From CAITJF01 sp032654645 (GTDB lineage: Bacteria; Pseudomonadota; Gammaproteobacteria; Burkholderiales; Gallionellaceae), in contig JAULAW010000004.1 in NCBI GenBank assembly GCA_032654645.1, forward strand, positions 124,001 through 188,000: a stretch of 64,000 nucleotides of DNA. The letters are read 5' to 3'. The notes beneath the pieces are model-generated. The model did not search any database. It saw nothing but the letters and a program-made list of their open reading frames with translations, and had not been told where the DNA came from. The position numbers and the translations under genes are program-made. Shown in pieces: positions 24,774 through 33,687 of the stretch (positions within the stretch are counted from its first letter, which is position 1; the number at the start of each line of letters is the position of its first letter).

Positions 24774-26618
24774 TCACCCCGGCATTTTGCGCCGTATGGA
24801 GGCGGCGATACCGGCGGCATCCAGGCCACAAGCGGCAAGCATCTGCGCCGGTTCGCCATGCTCCAGGAACACATCCGGCAAACCGAGTTGCAGCAGCGGG
24901 ATCTCCACACCATGCCGCTGTAAACACTCCGCCACCGCGCTTCCCGCTCCGCCCTGCACGGTATTTTCCTCCACCGTCACCAGCAAATCATGTTCATGCG
25001 CCAAGCTCAGCGCCAACTCTTCATCCAGCGGTTTGACGAAGCGCATGTTGGCGACCGTGGCATCAAGCTGCTCCGCCGCGCCCAGTGCGGGCGCGAGCAT
25101 GGAACCGAAAGCCAGGATGGCGATTTTTCTACCGGCACGGCGCAACTCACCCTTGCCGACAGGCAGCACTTGCATTTCCTTATCCGGCGCAACGCCCGGC
25201 CCGCAACCGCGCGGATAGCGCACCGCGCTCGGGGTGTCGAGATGAAATGCGGTGGTCAGCATCTGGCGGCACTCGTTCTCATCACTCGGCGCCATCACCG
25301 TCATGTTGGGGATACAGCGCAAGTAACTCAGATCAAAGCTGCCGGCATGTGTCGCGCCGTCGGCGCCGACCAGCCCGCCACGGTCTATCGCCAGCATGAC
25401 CGGCAGGTTCTGGATGGCGATGTCGTGGATCAGTTGGTCATACGCACGCTGCAAAAAAGTTGAATAGATCGCCACTATCGGTTTCAGCCCTTCACATGCC
25501 AATCCGGCGGCGAAGGTCAGCGCGTGCTGCTCGGCGATGCCCACATCGAAATAACGCTGCGGAAATTTCTGCGCAAACGCCGTCATGCCGGAGCCTTCGC
25601 ACATCGCCGGGGTAATGCCGATCAGCCGCTTATCCTGTTCCGCCATATCGCACAGCCAGCCGCCGAAAACCTCCGTATAGCTCGGCTTGGCAGCCTCTTT
25701 GGTGACGATGCCGTGAGCCGGATCGAATTTGCCGACACCGTGGTATAGCACACAGTCTTTTTCAGCATGTGTGTAGCCCTTGCCCTTCTGTGTGACCACG
25801 TGCAGGAACTGCGGCCCTTCCAGATGGCGGATGTTATTTAGCGTGGTGGTCAGCACGTCCAGGTCGTGGCCGTCTATGGGGCCGATATAATTAAAACCGA
25901 ATTCTTCGAACAACGTGCCCGGTGTAACCATGCCCTTCATGTGCTCCTCGGTGCGCTTGGCAAATTCCAGCATCGGCGGCACCACGCCCAGCACCTTTTC
26001 GCCGCCGCGCCGCATCGCCGCATAGAAGCGCCCGGACATCAGCTTGGCCAGGTAATTGTTGAGCGCGCCCACAGGCGACGAAATAGACATATCGTTGTCA
26101 TTGAGCACCACCAGCAGGTTGGCATTCATCGCACCCGCATTGTTGAGCGCCTCGAACGCCATGCCGCCGCTCATCGCGCCGTCGCCGATGATGGCCACTG
26201 CGCGGCTGTCTGAACCGGCCAGCTTGGCCGCCACCGCCATGCCCAGCGCGGCGGAAATCGAGGTGCTGGAATGCCCGGTACAGAAGGCGTCGTAAGGGCT
26301 TTCGTCGCGCTTGGGAAAACCGGACAGGCCGCCCGCCATGCGCAGCCTGTTCATCGCATCGCGCCGTCCGGTGAGTATCTTGTGCGCGTAGGTCTGGTGC
26401 CCCACATCCCACACCAGCCTGTCATCCGGCGTGTTGAACACATAGTGCAGCGCGATGGTCAGCTCCACCGTGCCGAGATTGGATGACAGATGCCCGCCGG
26501 TCTTGCTCACCGACTCGATCAGGAACAGGCGCAATTCGTGCGCGAGCTGCGGCAGTTGCTTGCGTTCCAGATGGCGCAAGTCGCCGGGGGTGTTGATGGT
26601 GTTGAGCAGGGTGTACAT
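24774..26618 (-). CDS. dxs: 1-deoxy-D-xylulose-5-phosphate synthase
   Basis: 614 residues from the ATG at 26618. Thiamine diphosphate binding is shown by G-D-G-A-M-S-G-G-M-A-F-E-A-L-N-N-A, and the family histidines lie in S-K-T-G-G-H-L-S-S-N-L-G. A-E-Q-H-A-L-T-F-A-A-G belongs to the pyrimidine-binding domain. It condenses pyruvate and glyceraldehyde 3-phosphate, the first step of the MEP isoprenoid pathway. It lies downstream of xseB and ispA, a usual cluster, but a REP element sits between ispA and dxs. Confidence 0.97.
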   Translation of the reverse strand: MYTLLNTINTPGDLRHLERKQLPQLAHELRLFLIESVSKTGGHLSSNLGTVELTIALHYVFNTPDDRLVWDVGHQTYAHKILTGRRDAMNRLRMAGGLSGFPKRDESPYDAFCTGHSSTSISAALGMAVAAKLAGSDSRAVAIIGDGAMSGGMAFEALNNAGAMNANLLVVLNDNDMSISSPVGALNNYLAKLMSGRFYAAMRRGGEKVLGVVPPMLEFAKRTEEHMKGMVTPGTLFEEFGFNYIGPIDGHDLDVLTTTLNNIRHLEGPQFLHVVTQKGKGYTHAEKDCVLYHGVGKFDPAHGIVTKEAAKPSYTEVFGGWLCDMAEQDKRLIGITPAMCEGSGMTAFAQKFPQRYFDVGIAEQHALTFAAGLACEGLKPIVAIYSTFLQRAYDQLIHDIAIQNLPVMLAIDRGGLVGADGATHAGSFDLSYLRCIPNMTVMAPSDENECRQMLTTAFHLDTPSAVRYPRGCGPGVAPDKEMQVLPVGKGELRRAGRKIAILAFGSMLAPALGAAEQLDATVANMRFVKPLDEELALSLAHEHDLLVTVEENTVQGGAGSAVAECLQRHGVEIPLLQLGLPDVFLEHGEPAQMLAACGLDAAGIAASIRRKMPG

Positions 26619-26638
26619 CAAATGCCTCGAAAAATTCC

Positions 26639-26706
26639 GTCATTCCCGCGCAAGCGGGAATCCAGCGATTTTATTAACTGGGCTCCCGCCTGCGCGGGAG
26701 TGACAA
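26639..26706. repeat. Two-hairpin REP-like repeat between ispA and dxs
   Basis: CATTCCCGCGCAAGCGGGAA then GGCTCCCGCCTGCGCGGGAG joined by TCCAGCGATTTTATTAACTG. It has the same two-hairpin layout as 29339-29406 and as the core of the GGGCACC elements. Confidence 0.75.
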
Positions 26707-26731
26707 ATAATTGGGGAACCGCAGGAATTCA

Positions 26732-27649
26732 TCAAAACTTTCTCAACACAATAAAATCCGCCAATTCGCGCAGGCGGCGCGCTTCTTCGCCAAAGCCGGA
26801 CAGCGCATCCAGCGCATCGCCATGCAGTCCCGCCGCCATTTCTCTGGCGGCCCGCACGCCCAACAGGGTGACATAAGTTGGCTTGTCCTGCTCGGCATCC
26901 TTGCCAGCGGTCTTGCCCAGGGTTGCGGTGTCCGCCTCGCTGTCGAGCACATCGTCCACCACCTGGAAAGCCAGCCCGACACATTTGCCGAAATGATCCA
27001 ATTTAGCCAGTGTTGTAGGAGCGCAGCTTGCTGCGCGATGTGCCGTCGCACGGCTGTCGCAGCACTGCGCGCCAAGCAGAACAGCGGAGCGGATCAGCGC
27101 GCCGGTCTTGTGGATATGCATGGATTCGAGTTCGGGCAAGTTGAGTTGCTTGCCCACGCTATCCAAATCTATCGCCTGCCCGCCCGCCATGCCGCGCGAA
27201 CCGGAAGCCGCTGCCAGCAGCTTGATCATGGCCAATTGACATGCCGCATCATCATTCAGCCGATGCTCCGCCAGAAGTTGAAATGCCAGGCTTTGCAAGG
27301 CATCGCCGACCAGCAGCGCGGTGGCCTCGTCGTATTCGACATGGCAGGTCGGCTTGCCACGGCGCAACACATCGTCATCCATGCACGGCATATCGTCATG
27401 CACCAGCGAATAGGCATGGATCAGCTCAACAGCGGCGGCAGCGATGTTGACGCGCGAGATATCCGCATTGACCAGCTCACCGGCGGCAAAGGCAAGCAAC
27501 GGGCGCACGCGCTTGCCGCCATCCAGCACGCTGTAGCGCATGGCCTCATGCAAGCGCTGCGGCGTCGTGCCGGGCTGCGGCAGCAGGTGGCGCAACACAT
27601 CCTCGAAACGGAGCTGATGGGCATTCGCCCAAGTCAGGAAATCAGGCAT
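26732..27649 (-). CDS. ispA: Farnesyl diphosphate synthase (geranyltranstransferase)
   Basis: About 305 residues from the M-P-D-F-L-T-W start; the open frame continues to 27694 but overlaps xseB. The first aspartate-rich motif is D-D-M-P-C-M-D-D-D and the second D-D-V-L-D. It builds farnesyl diphosphate for quinone and undecaprenol synthesis. Unusually, about 12-18 extra residues (Q-C-C-D-S-R-A-T-A-H-R-A-A-S-C-A-P) sit where relatives have a short loop, and the DNA under them is a GTAGGAGCGCAGCTTGCTGC-type repeat, read in frame. The core motifs are intact, so the enzyme is probably still active. Confidence 0.93.
   Translation of the reverse strand: MPDFLTWANAHQLRFEDVLRHLLPQPGTTPQRLHEAMRYSVLDGGKRVRPLLAFAAGELVNADISRVNIAAAAVELIHAYSLVHDDMPCMDDDVLRRGKPTCHVEYDEATALLVGDALQSLAFQLLAEHRLNDDAACQLAMIKLLAAASGSRGMAGGQAIDLDSVGKQLNLPELESMHIHKTGALIRSAVLLGAQCCDSRATAHRAASCAPTTLAKLDHFGKCVGLAFQVVDDVLDSEADTATLGKTAGKDAEQDKPTYVTLLGVRAAREMAAGLHGDALDALSGFGEEARRLRELADFIVLRKF
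27014..27070. repeat. REP-like palindrome inserted in frame in ispA
   Basis: TGTAGGAGCGCAGCTTGCTG followed by CGCGATGTGCCGTCGCACGG. The GCGCAGC/GCTGCGC arms make a perfect hairpin. It occupies a surface-loop position of the IspA coding sequence without breaking the frame. Confidence 0.65.
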
Positions 27650-27905
27650 CTTCACGCCTGGCGGAATTGCCCGCAGCGGAAACATTGTCGGCAAAATTTT
27701 TCAGCGTGCCTTCCTCCAGAATACGCACCTGCTGCTGCGCATCTTCCAGGCGAACGCGGCATTGCTGCAACAGCTCGGCGCCGCGCTTGTAAGCAGCCAG
27801 CGCATCTTCCAGCGGCAGTTGCCCCGCTTCCATCTCTGCCACCACTTGCTCCAGCTCGGCCAGCGCCGCCTCAAAGCTGGGTGTTTTATGCGTTTTGCCC
27901 GCCAT
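27642..27905 (-). CDS. xseB: Exodeoxyribonuclease VII small subunit
   Basis: 87 residues with the family core F-E-A-A-L-A-E-L-E-Q-V-V-x-x-M-E and G-Q-L-P-L-E-D-A-L-A-A-Y-K-R-G. It forms a complex with XseA to degrade single-stranded DNA. It overlaps the start of ispA by about eight bases, as in many proteobacteria. The 210 bp between its start and the divergent EamA gene should hold both promoters. Confidence 0.95.
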   Translation of the reverse strand: MAGKTHKTPSFEAALAELEQVVAEMEAGQLPLEDALAAYKRGAELLQQCRVRLEDAQQQVRILEEGTLKNFADNVSAAGNSARREDA

Positions 27906-28116
27906 GTGTACTTTATCTTCGTGAAGGAAGGCGCATTTTACCTAAAGCGCAGGCGGGTGTTGCCGCAATTTTGTTTGCTGGCGAATAACACAGCCTGTGG
28001 TGCGGGCAATTTTTGTTGTACGCGCCAGCGCTTTAAGGGACAATCCGCGCTACTTCAGCAAGCCCTATTTACCCTTGTATTCGTCCCGTTTCGCAACTTT
28101 GAAAGAGTCACCATAA

Positions 28117-28977
28117 GTGGGCGCACTGTGGATGCTCGTCGCCGGGTTCCTGTTCGCCATCATGGGTGTGCTGGTCAAATTCGGCTCCCCGCATTTCTCC
28201 AGCAGCGAACTCGTTTTCTACCGCTCGTTCTTCGGCTTGATCATCGTGTATGCGATGCTGCGCCGCTCGAAAGTTTCCCTGTCCACACGACACGGGCGCG
28301 GCCATCTGTGGCGCGGCCTATCCGGCACGTTCGCGATGATGCTGTTCTTCCATTGCATCGGCGTATTGCCGCTGGCAACCGCCATCACGCTCAACTACAC
28401 CTCGTCGCTGTTCCTCTCCGCATTGACCGTGCTGGTGCTGAAAGACAAGTTTCACCTGCCCCTGAGCGGCGCATTGGCAGTCGGTTTCGTCGGCGTGTTG
28501 CTGTTGTTGCGCCCGACGCTGGAGCAGGATCAATTGCTGCCGGGGCTGCTCGGTCTACTCTCCGGCCTGCTGGCGGGGGTTGCCCTGCTCAATGTGCGCC
28601 AGCTCGGCGTGCTGGGTGAACCCGGCATGCGCGTCGTGTTCTATTTCAACCTGATCGCCACGCTCGCCAGCGGTGCATGGATGCTGCGAGACACGCTGCA
28701 CCCTGTTTCATTCGGCGATCTCCCGCTGCTCGTGGCCCTCGGCGCATCGGCCACGTTCGCGCAACTCGCCATGACCCGCGCCTACCGCACCGGCCAGACG
28801 CTGGTGGTCGGCAGCCTGGCCTACAGCACCATCGTGTTCTCGGCCCTGTTCGGGTTGCTGCTGTGGCACGAACTACTGGCGTTGAGCGCATGGCTCGGCA
28901 TCGCGCTCATCATCGCCAGCGGTGTGCTAAGCTTGCGCCTGTCACCCAAACACCCGCCCCAAAAAGGAACAACATGA
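28117..28977 (+). CDS. EamA/DMT-family transporter
   Basis: 286 residues with about ten hydrophobic segments and an internal repeat, as in the drug/metabolite transporter superfamily. A stop codon directly precedes the GTG start at 28117. Sequence features include R-S-F-F-G-L-I-I-V in the first EamA unit and G-Q-T-L-V-V-G-S-L-A-Y-S-T-I-V-F in the second. The substrate cannot be predicted. The stop overlaps the start of the next gene (ATGA). Confidence 0.88.
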   Translation: MGALWMLVAGFLFAIMGVLVKFGSPHFSSSELVFYRSFFGLIIVYAMLRRSKVSLSTRHGRGHLWRGLSGTFAMMLFFHCIGVLPLATAITLNYTSSLFLSALTVLVLKDKFHLPLSGALAVGFVGVLLLLRPTLEQDQLLPGLLGLLSGLLAGVALLNVRQLGVLGEPGMRVVFYFNLIATLASGAWMLRDTLHPVSFGDLPLLVALGASATFAQLAMTRAYRTGQTLVVGSLAYSTIVFSALFGLLLWHELLALSAWLGIALIIASGVLSLRLSPKHPPQKGTT

Positions 28978-29321
28978 TCACCATCGAACAAACCGACAAC
29001 CTCGTCAACATCGCCGTCATGGGCGAATTCACGATTGCCGATTTCAAGCAATTCGAAGAACACGCGCTGTACAAACTCAAAGTGCCGGGCGCAGTGAACC
29101 TGCTGTTCGACCTGCGCGGCATGATCGCCTACACCCCGGACGTGGCGTGGGAAGAAATCAAATTCTTCAGCCGCGAACACAACCACGACTTCAACAAGAT
29201 CGCCGTCGTCACCGACGACCAGTGGCTCACCTGGCAGGCATGGCTGGCGCGCCTGTTCGTGGATGCGGATATCCGTGCGTTCAGCGATTACGAAGAAGCG
29301 CAGGGGTGGGTGCAGGCTTAG
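28974..29321 (+). CDS. SpoIIAA-like (STAS-related) protein
   Basis: 115 residues starting at the ATG that overlaps the EamA stop codon. It reads M-I-T-I-E-Q-T-D-N-L-V-N-I-A-V-M-G-E-F-T and has L-F-D-L-R-G-M as the STAS-like beta-strand/loop. Proteins of this type (DUF3478) are small, soluble, and of unknown role. Translational coupling to the transporter suggests a shared function. Confidence 0.78.
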   Translation: MITIEQTDNLVNIAVMGEFTIADFKQFEEHALYKLKVPGAVNLLFDLRGMIAYTPDVAWEEIKFFSREHNHDFNKIAVVTDDQWLTWQAWLARLFVDADIRAFSDYEEAQGWVQA

Positions 29322-29338
29322 GGAAACACGGATTAATT

Positions 29339-29406
29339 CGTCATCCCCGCGTTGGCGGGGATCCAGTGCCTTTATTTGACTGGGTTCCCGCCTTCGCGGG
29401 AACGAC
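29339..29406. repeat. Two-hairpin REP-like repeat
   Basis: GTCATCCCCGCGTTGGCGGG and GGGTTCCCGCCTTCGCGGGA joined by ATCCAGTGCCTTTATTTGACT. The downstream text AACGACAAAACCGAATAAATC also appears after the copy split by the IS1182-type element (about 45753-45780). Confidence 0.75.
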
Positions 29407-29559
29407 AAAACCGAATAAATCTGCGCTTCCTTAGGAAATTGGGCGGGGTTTTCCATGGTGCCTTTGTCCGATGAATTGGGGTGTGCCATAATTTTCGCGC
29501 AGACAAAAACAAGGCATTGCGGAATTGATACCCGGTTGGGCCACCGGGATGCCGGGTGA

Positions 29560-29838
29560 TTACGCCGCGCGGTGCCGCTTCACATACGCACGCAATGCAT
29601 CATTCATGCGGGTTTGCCAGCCTTCGCCGGTCGCTCGAAAGTACTCCACAACTTCGGGGCTATACCGCACCGTTACTGCCACCTTGGTGGGACGCTTTTG
29701 TGGGCCACGCTGGCCGGGCAGGCGAACTTTGCCCTTCGCCCAGAACGCCTTTACCGCTGCCGCGTCGTTGGGGTCATACGGGCAATCGGGGTCATTTACC
29801 TTGTCAGGTGCGGCCGCAATCCCATGATGCACTGACAT
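29560..29838 (-). CDS. BrnA-like antitoxin without a BrnT partner
   Basis: 92 residues. The C-terminal Y-F-R-A-T-G-E-G-W-Q-T-R-M-N-D-A-L-R-A-Y-V is the BrnA antitoxin signature, a ribbon-helix-helix DNA-binding end. The usual order is brnT (toxin) immediately upstream of brnA, but the bases upstream (29839-29956) contain no brnT-like frame. It may be an orphan or a free regulator. A truncated transposase gene lies 118 bp away, so the toxin may have been lost by transposition. Confidence 0.75.
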   Translation of the reverse strand: MSVHHGIAAAPDKVNDPDCPYDPNDAAAVKAFWAKGKVRLPGQRGPQKRPTKVAVTVRYSPEVVEYFRATGEGWQTRMNDALRAYVKRHRAA

Positions 29839-29956
29839 TTATTCGGCGCGTGACAGGTGTTTTCGCCATACGCTGTCTACCCCACACACTTTAGCCTGTT
29901 TTTTAATCTTTTGATTTCTGGTTCCATGCATGCTTCTTTAACCACGAGGAGCAAGC

Positions 29957-30577
29957 ATGAAACAGATTGATAAGACCGCATTGTTTCGCCTGTCAGTCAT
30001 CGGGCAACTGGTCAGCCGGGAGAGCTTGCAGCGAGGACAACTGCAGCAAATCATCCGCGAACTGGCGCAACAGAGCTACGTCATTCCCGGCTCGTGCCGC
30101 ACTCAACTGGGCGAGAAGACCATTCAGGCCTGGTATTACAATTGGCAGAAGGGGGGTATCGAAGCATTGGTTCCGCAGATCCGCGCAGACCGTGGATTAT
30201 CCAAACTCACCCCTGAAGTTCAAGAGGCTATCCTCAACTCCAAGCGTGAGAACCCACGCCGCTCGATCCGTCAGATTCAGCAGTTGCTTGAGACCGCCGG
30301 TGTCGTCGCCGACAATGTCCTGTCGCGCTCGTCCATCCACCGCCTGTTGCAGATTCACGGCCTGTCCCGTATGCCTGGCTCAGCCAGCATTCTGGAAGAG
30401 AAGCGCAGCTTTGCCGCCGAGTTTGCAGGTTCGGTCTGGTACGGCGATGTATTGCATGGCCCGGCAGTCCCCACGCCAAAGGGGATGCGCCGTGCCTACC
30501 TCGTTTCTCTGACGGATCTTCCACCAGTCAATTTTCATCAATGCATTGATTCAATTGAGCTTGACCCTGTTTCTTGA
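29957..30577 (+). pseudogene. Truncated DDE transposase (N-terminal half)
   Basis: The frame encodes a helix-turn-helix N-terminus (S-V-I-G-Q-L-V-S-R-E) and the beginning of the catalytic domain with the first aspartate (W-Y-G-D-V-L-H-G-P) and R-R-A-Y-L-V-S-L. After about residue 188 homology stops and the frame runs into unrelated sequence to 30577. The second aspartate and the glutamate are missing. It was probably cut by insertion of, or a deletion beside, the next IS. A ribosome site (GAGGAGC) remains. Confidence 0.75.
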
Positions 30578-30666
30578 GGTTTTTTAATTTTATTGTAGGC
30601 ATGTAATTAGCAAACTAAAGCTAAAGTTGCTTGCAATAACCTGCTTTGTATGTAAAATACATAGTC

Positions 30667-32277
30667 ATGTATCTGACCTCAATCCCCAACCGGAACTCCC
30701 CGCCCGCAATCCTTTTGCGCGAAAGCTATCGCGAAGACGGGAAGGTCAAGACGCATACGCTCGCCAACGTGACGAACTGGAACCCCGCCGTTGTCGAAGC
30801 CATGCGCTCGGCATTGAAGGGCGAGTTCGCATCTGGTGGCGACCCGGTATCGGGCGAAATATTCGGCGTTCTATTCGCCCTCAAACAACTCGCCGACCGC
30901 CTCGGTATCTCTGGCGCATTAGGCAAAAGCCAGGAAGCGCTCAGGGTGCTATTTCTGGTGTTGGCGCGCATCGGTCATGCGGGTTCGCGACTGTCCGCCG
31001 TGCGCTGGGCAAAACAGCACGCTACGGCGGACATCCTGGGCCTGTCAGCCTTTGATGAAAACAACTTGTACGGCGCGCTGGATTGGCTTGCTGCGCGGCA
31101 GGCCAAGATCGAGCAGCGCCTTTACCGCGAGCACGTGAAGCGCGCGGGGCGCACACCGTTGCTGGTGCTCTATGACGTGACCTCGAGCTATCTGGAAGGC
31201 GAGCAAAATGAACTGGCCGCCCACGGCTACAACCGCGATAAAAAAAGCGGCAAGCAGCAGATCGTGATCGGGCTGCTGACCGCGGATGACGGCGAGCCGC
31301 TGGCAGTGCGAGTGTTCGAAGGCAACACCGCCGACCCCAGCACCGTGGCGGAGCAAATCCGCCTGCTGAAGGAGCAGTTCAAAATCGACGAAGTCGTGAT
31401 GGTGGGCGACCGTGGCATGATCAAGGCCAAAGGAAAATTGGCGCTAGAAGGAAAGGGCTGGCACTACATTACCGCCCTGACGGATGCGCAGATTCGCACC
31501 CTGCTCAAAAGCGGCGTCCTGCAAGCAGATCTGTTCGATAGCGAAATCTGTGAAGCCGAGCATGGCGACAAACGGCTCATTCTGCGCCGCAACGATCAGA
31601 CGCGTGATCGCGAAGCGTTGCGCCGCAAGGATAAGCTCGCCACCTTGCAAGAAAAAATAGCGGCGCGCAACACCTTTGCCGGCGAGCATCCTTGCGCCAA
31701 TGCCGAAGCCGGGTTGGCGCGGTTGCAGCGCTGGGTAAAAAGCCACAAGCTCACCGCGTTTGTCACGCTGTCGCTCGGCGTTGAAGATCGCAAAATATCT
31801 TGCGACACCGATCAAGCGCTCATGCAGAATGCCGCCTTGCTTGATGGGTGTTACTGCCTGGAAACCGATGTGAGCCCGGAACACATGCAAGCTGCGACGG
31901 TTCACGCGCGCTACGGTGATTTGCAGAAAGTCGAGCGGGATTTCCGCACCATGAAAACCGGCTTGCTGGAAGTGCGCCCTATCTTTTTGCGGAACGCCGA
32001 GCGAACCAGAGCGCATGTGTTTGTGACCATGCTGTCACTAAAAATCGCCCGCGCTTTTGAAGGCCTGCTGCATGAGGCCATGGGCAAGATCGCTACCGGC
32101 ACAGAGGCGGTGACAATCGATGATGCGCTCGTCGCACTGTCTCGTCTGACCTACCTACATTACGAGTCAAATGAAGTATCGTTCACCCGCTTGCCACAAC
32201 CCGATGCGCTCCAATCTCGGATACTCAATGCACTCGGCCTAACGTTTCCTGCTGGAGCAGCTCAATGTAGGCAGTAA
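30667..32277 (+). CDS. IS1634-type transposase
   Basis: 536 residues from the ATG at 30667 (M-Y-L-T-S-I-P-N-R). The DDE residues are visible in L-V-L-Y-D-V-T-S-S-Y-L-E-G, V-V-M-V-G-D-R-G-M-I and the C-terminal V-E-R-D-F-R-T-M-K, with H-V-F-V-T-M-L-S-L near the end. The frame is intact and could be active. Terminal inverted repeats were looked for in 30578-30666 and 32278-32359 but not resolved. Confidence 0.85.
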   Translation: MYLTSIPNRNSPPAILLRESYREDGKVKTHTLANVTNWNPAVVEAMRSALKGEFASGGDPVSGEIFGVLFALKQLADRLGISGALGKSQEALRVLFLVLARIGHAGSRLSAVRWAKQHATADILGLSAFDENNLYGALDWLAARQAKIEQRLYREHVKRAGRTPLLVLYDVTSSYLEGEQNELAAHGYNRDKKSGKQQIVIGLLTADDGEPLAVRVFEGNTADPSTVAEQIRLLKEQFKIDEVVMVGDRGMIKAKGKLALEGKGWHYITALTDAQIRTLLKSGVLQADLFDSEICEAEHGDKRLILRRNDQTRDREALRRKDKLATLQEKIAARNTFAGEHPCANAEAGLARLQRWVKSHKLTAFVTLSLGVEDRKISCDTDQALMQNAALLDGCYCLETDVSPEHMQAATVHARYGDLQKVERDFRTMKTGLLEVRPIFLRNAERTRAHVFVTMLSLKIARAFEGLLHEAMGKIATGTEAVTIDDALVALSRLTYLHYESNEVSFTRLPQPDALQSRILNALGLTFPAGAAQCRQ

Positions 32278-32359
32278 GCTCTTTTGCGGAAAGTCAGTAA
32301 TTTTATTTAAACTCAATGGCTTGTAGCGATATATCGCCTTGGGCTAGATGGAATATCCG

Positions 32360-33643
32360 TCAGACAACCGTCCGGGCCCGTTCCAGCACCGCCGCGAAGA
32401 AAGCATCGGTGCCGTGCAGTTGAGGCAACAGTTGCAGGCATTCGCCTGTTTCCAGCGGGATCAATTGTTGTGCGAGAATTTCTCCGGCAGGGCACAGGGC
32501 AAAGTCTGCATGGCTGGACAGAAAATCATCCACAATGGCGCGATTTTCTTCGTGCAGCAAGCTGCAGGTGGCGTACACCAGGCGGCCACCGGGCTTGAGC
32601 AGCTTGCTGGCGGCGGCCAGTATGGCGGCCTGCTTTTGCGTGAGCTCCGCCACGCTTTGCGGCGACTGGCGGAATTTCATGTCCGGGTTGCGGCGCAACG
32701 TGCCCATCCCGCTGCACGGCGCGTCCACCAGCACACGGTCAATCTTGCCGGCCAGGCGTTTCACCTTGTTGTCGTTTTCGTGCGCGATGAGCTGCGGATA
32801 GAGGTTGCTTAATCCTGAGCGCTTCAGGCGCGGCTTCAGGTTGGACAGCCGCTTCTCGGATACGTCGAAAGCGTACAGCCGCCCCTGCGAGCGCATCATG
32901 GCGCCCAGCATCAGCGCCTTGCCGCCCGATCCGGCGCAAAAATCCACCACCATGTCGTTGCGCTTGGGGGCGAGCAAAAACCCGAGCAACTGACTGCCTT
33001 CATCCTGCACTTCAAATTTTCCGGTGAGGAACAAAGGGTGCCGGGTGAGCGAAGGCTTGCCCTTGATGCGGATACCGATGGGCGACCAGGGCGTGGCTTG
33101 CGCGTCCAGTCCTTCGGCTTGCAGGGATTGCAGCACTTCATCGCGCCCGGCAAGCAGGGTGTTGACGCGCAAATCCAGCGCGGCGGGCTGTTGCATGGAG
33201 CGGCCCAGCGTGAGGATGGCAGCATCCGTCATTTCACTGCGCAGCTTTTCAATCAGCCAGTCGGGCAGTTCGGCCTGCACCGGCAAAGGCAGTTCGTCAA
33301 TGTTGATACCCTTGATCTGGCCCAGCCACTTTTCCTCGTCGCGTTTCAACAGCGGGGCGAGTTCGCGCAGGTTGTAGCCGTTGAACCGGATCCAGTAAGC
33401 CAATGCCATGCGGCGCGGCGTGGCCCCGTTGGCGGAAACAGGTTGGCCGGCGCAAGCGTGCTCCAGAAACAGGCGGTGGCGCAGCACGCCGAACACGGTT
33501 TCCGCCACCAGCGCGCGCTCGTTGGAACCGATGCGCTCCCGCTGGAAGAATTGGCGAAGCAGCGCATCGGCGGGGTGCGCCAGCGGCAGGATGCTGCGCA
33601 GGGCCTGGGTAACGAGGTCAAAGCGGTATTCGGTGATCAACAT
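32360..33643 (-). CDS. RsmB/NOP-family RNA (cytosine-C5) methyltransferase
   Basis: 427 residues. The SAM-binding motif is V-D-F-C-A-G-S-G-G-K-A-L, the catalytic motif IV is D-A-P-C-S-G-M-G and motif VI is Y-A-T-C-S-L, giving the two cysteines of 5-methylcytosine RNA methyltransferases. It probably modifies 16S rRNA, but it is not the classical rsmB next to fmt, so the target site is not certain. It is last in a minus-strand run purM-purN-DUF3108-DUF3108. Confidence 0.9.
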   Translation of the reverse strand: MLITEYRFDLVTQALRSILPLAHPADALLRQFFQRERIGSNERALVAETVFGVLRHRLFLEHACAGQPVSANGATPRRMALAYWIRFNGYNLRELAPLLKRDEEKWLGQIKGINIDELPLPVQAELPDWLIEKLRSEMTDAAILTLGRSMQQPAALDLRVNTLLAGRDEVLQSLQAEGLDAQATPWSPIGIRIKGKPSLTRHPLFLTGKFEVQDEGSQLLGFLLAPKRNDMVVDFCAGSGGKALMLGAMMRSQGRLYAFDVSEKRLSNLKPRLKRSGLSNLYPQLIAHENDNKVKRLAGKIDRVLVDAPCSGMGTLRRNPDMKFRQSPQSVAELTQKQAAILAAASKLLKPGGRLVYATCSLLHEENRAIVDDFLSSHADFALCPAGEILAQQLIPLETGECLQLLPQLHGTDAFFAAVLERARTVV

Positions 33644-33687
33644 GATGTGTGCAATGTAATGCGATAAATATTGTCGAAGTGTAACGG

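Noticed and set aside
26711..27988. 425-codon plus-strand frame opposite ispA and xseB
   Set aside because: Both genes on the minus strand have clear family motifs; this frame is their complement.
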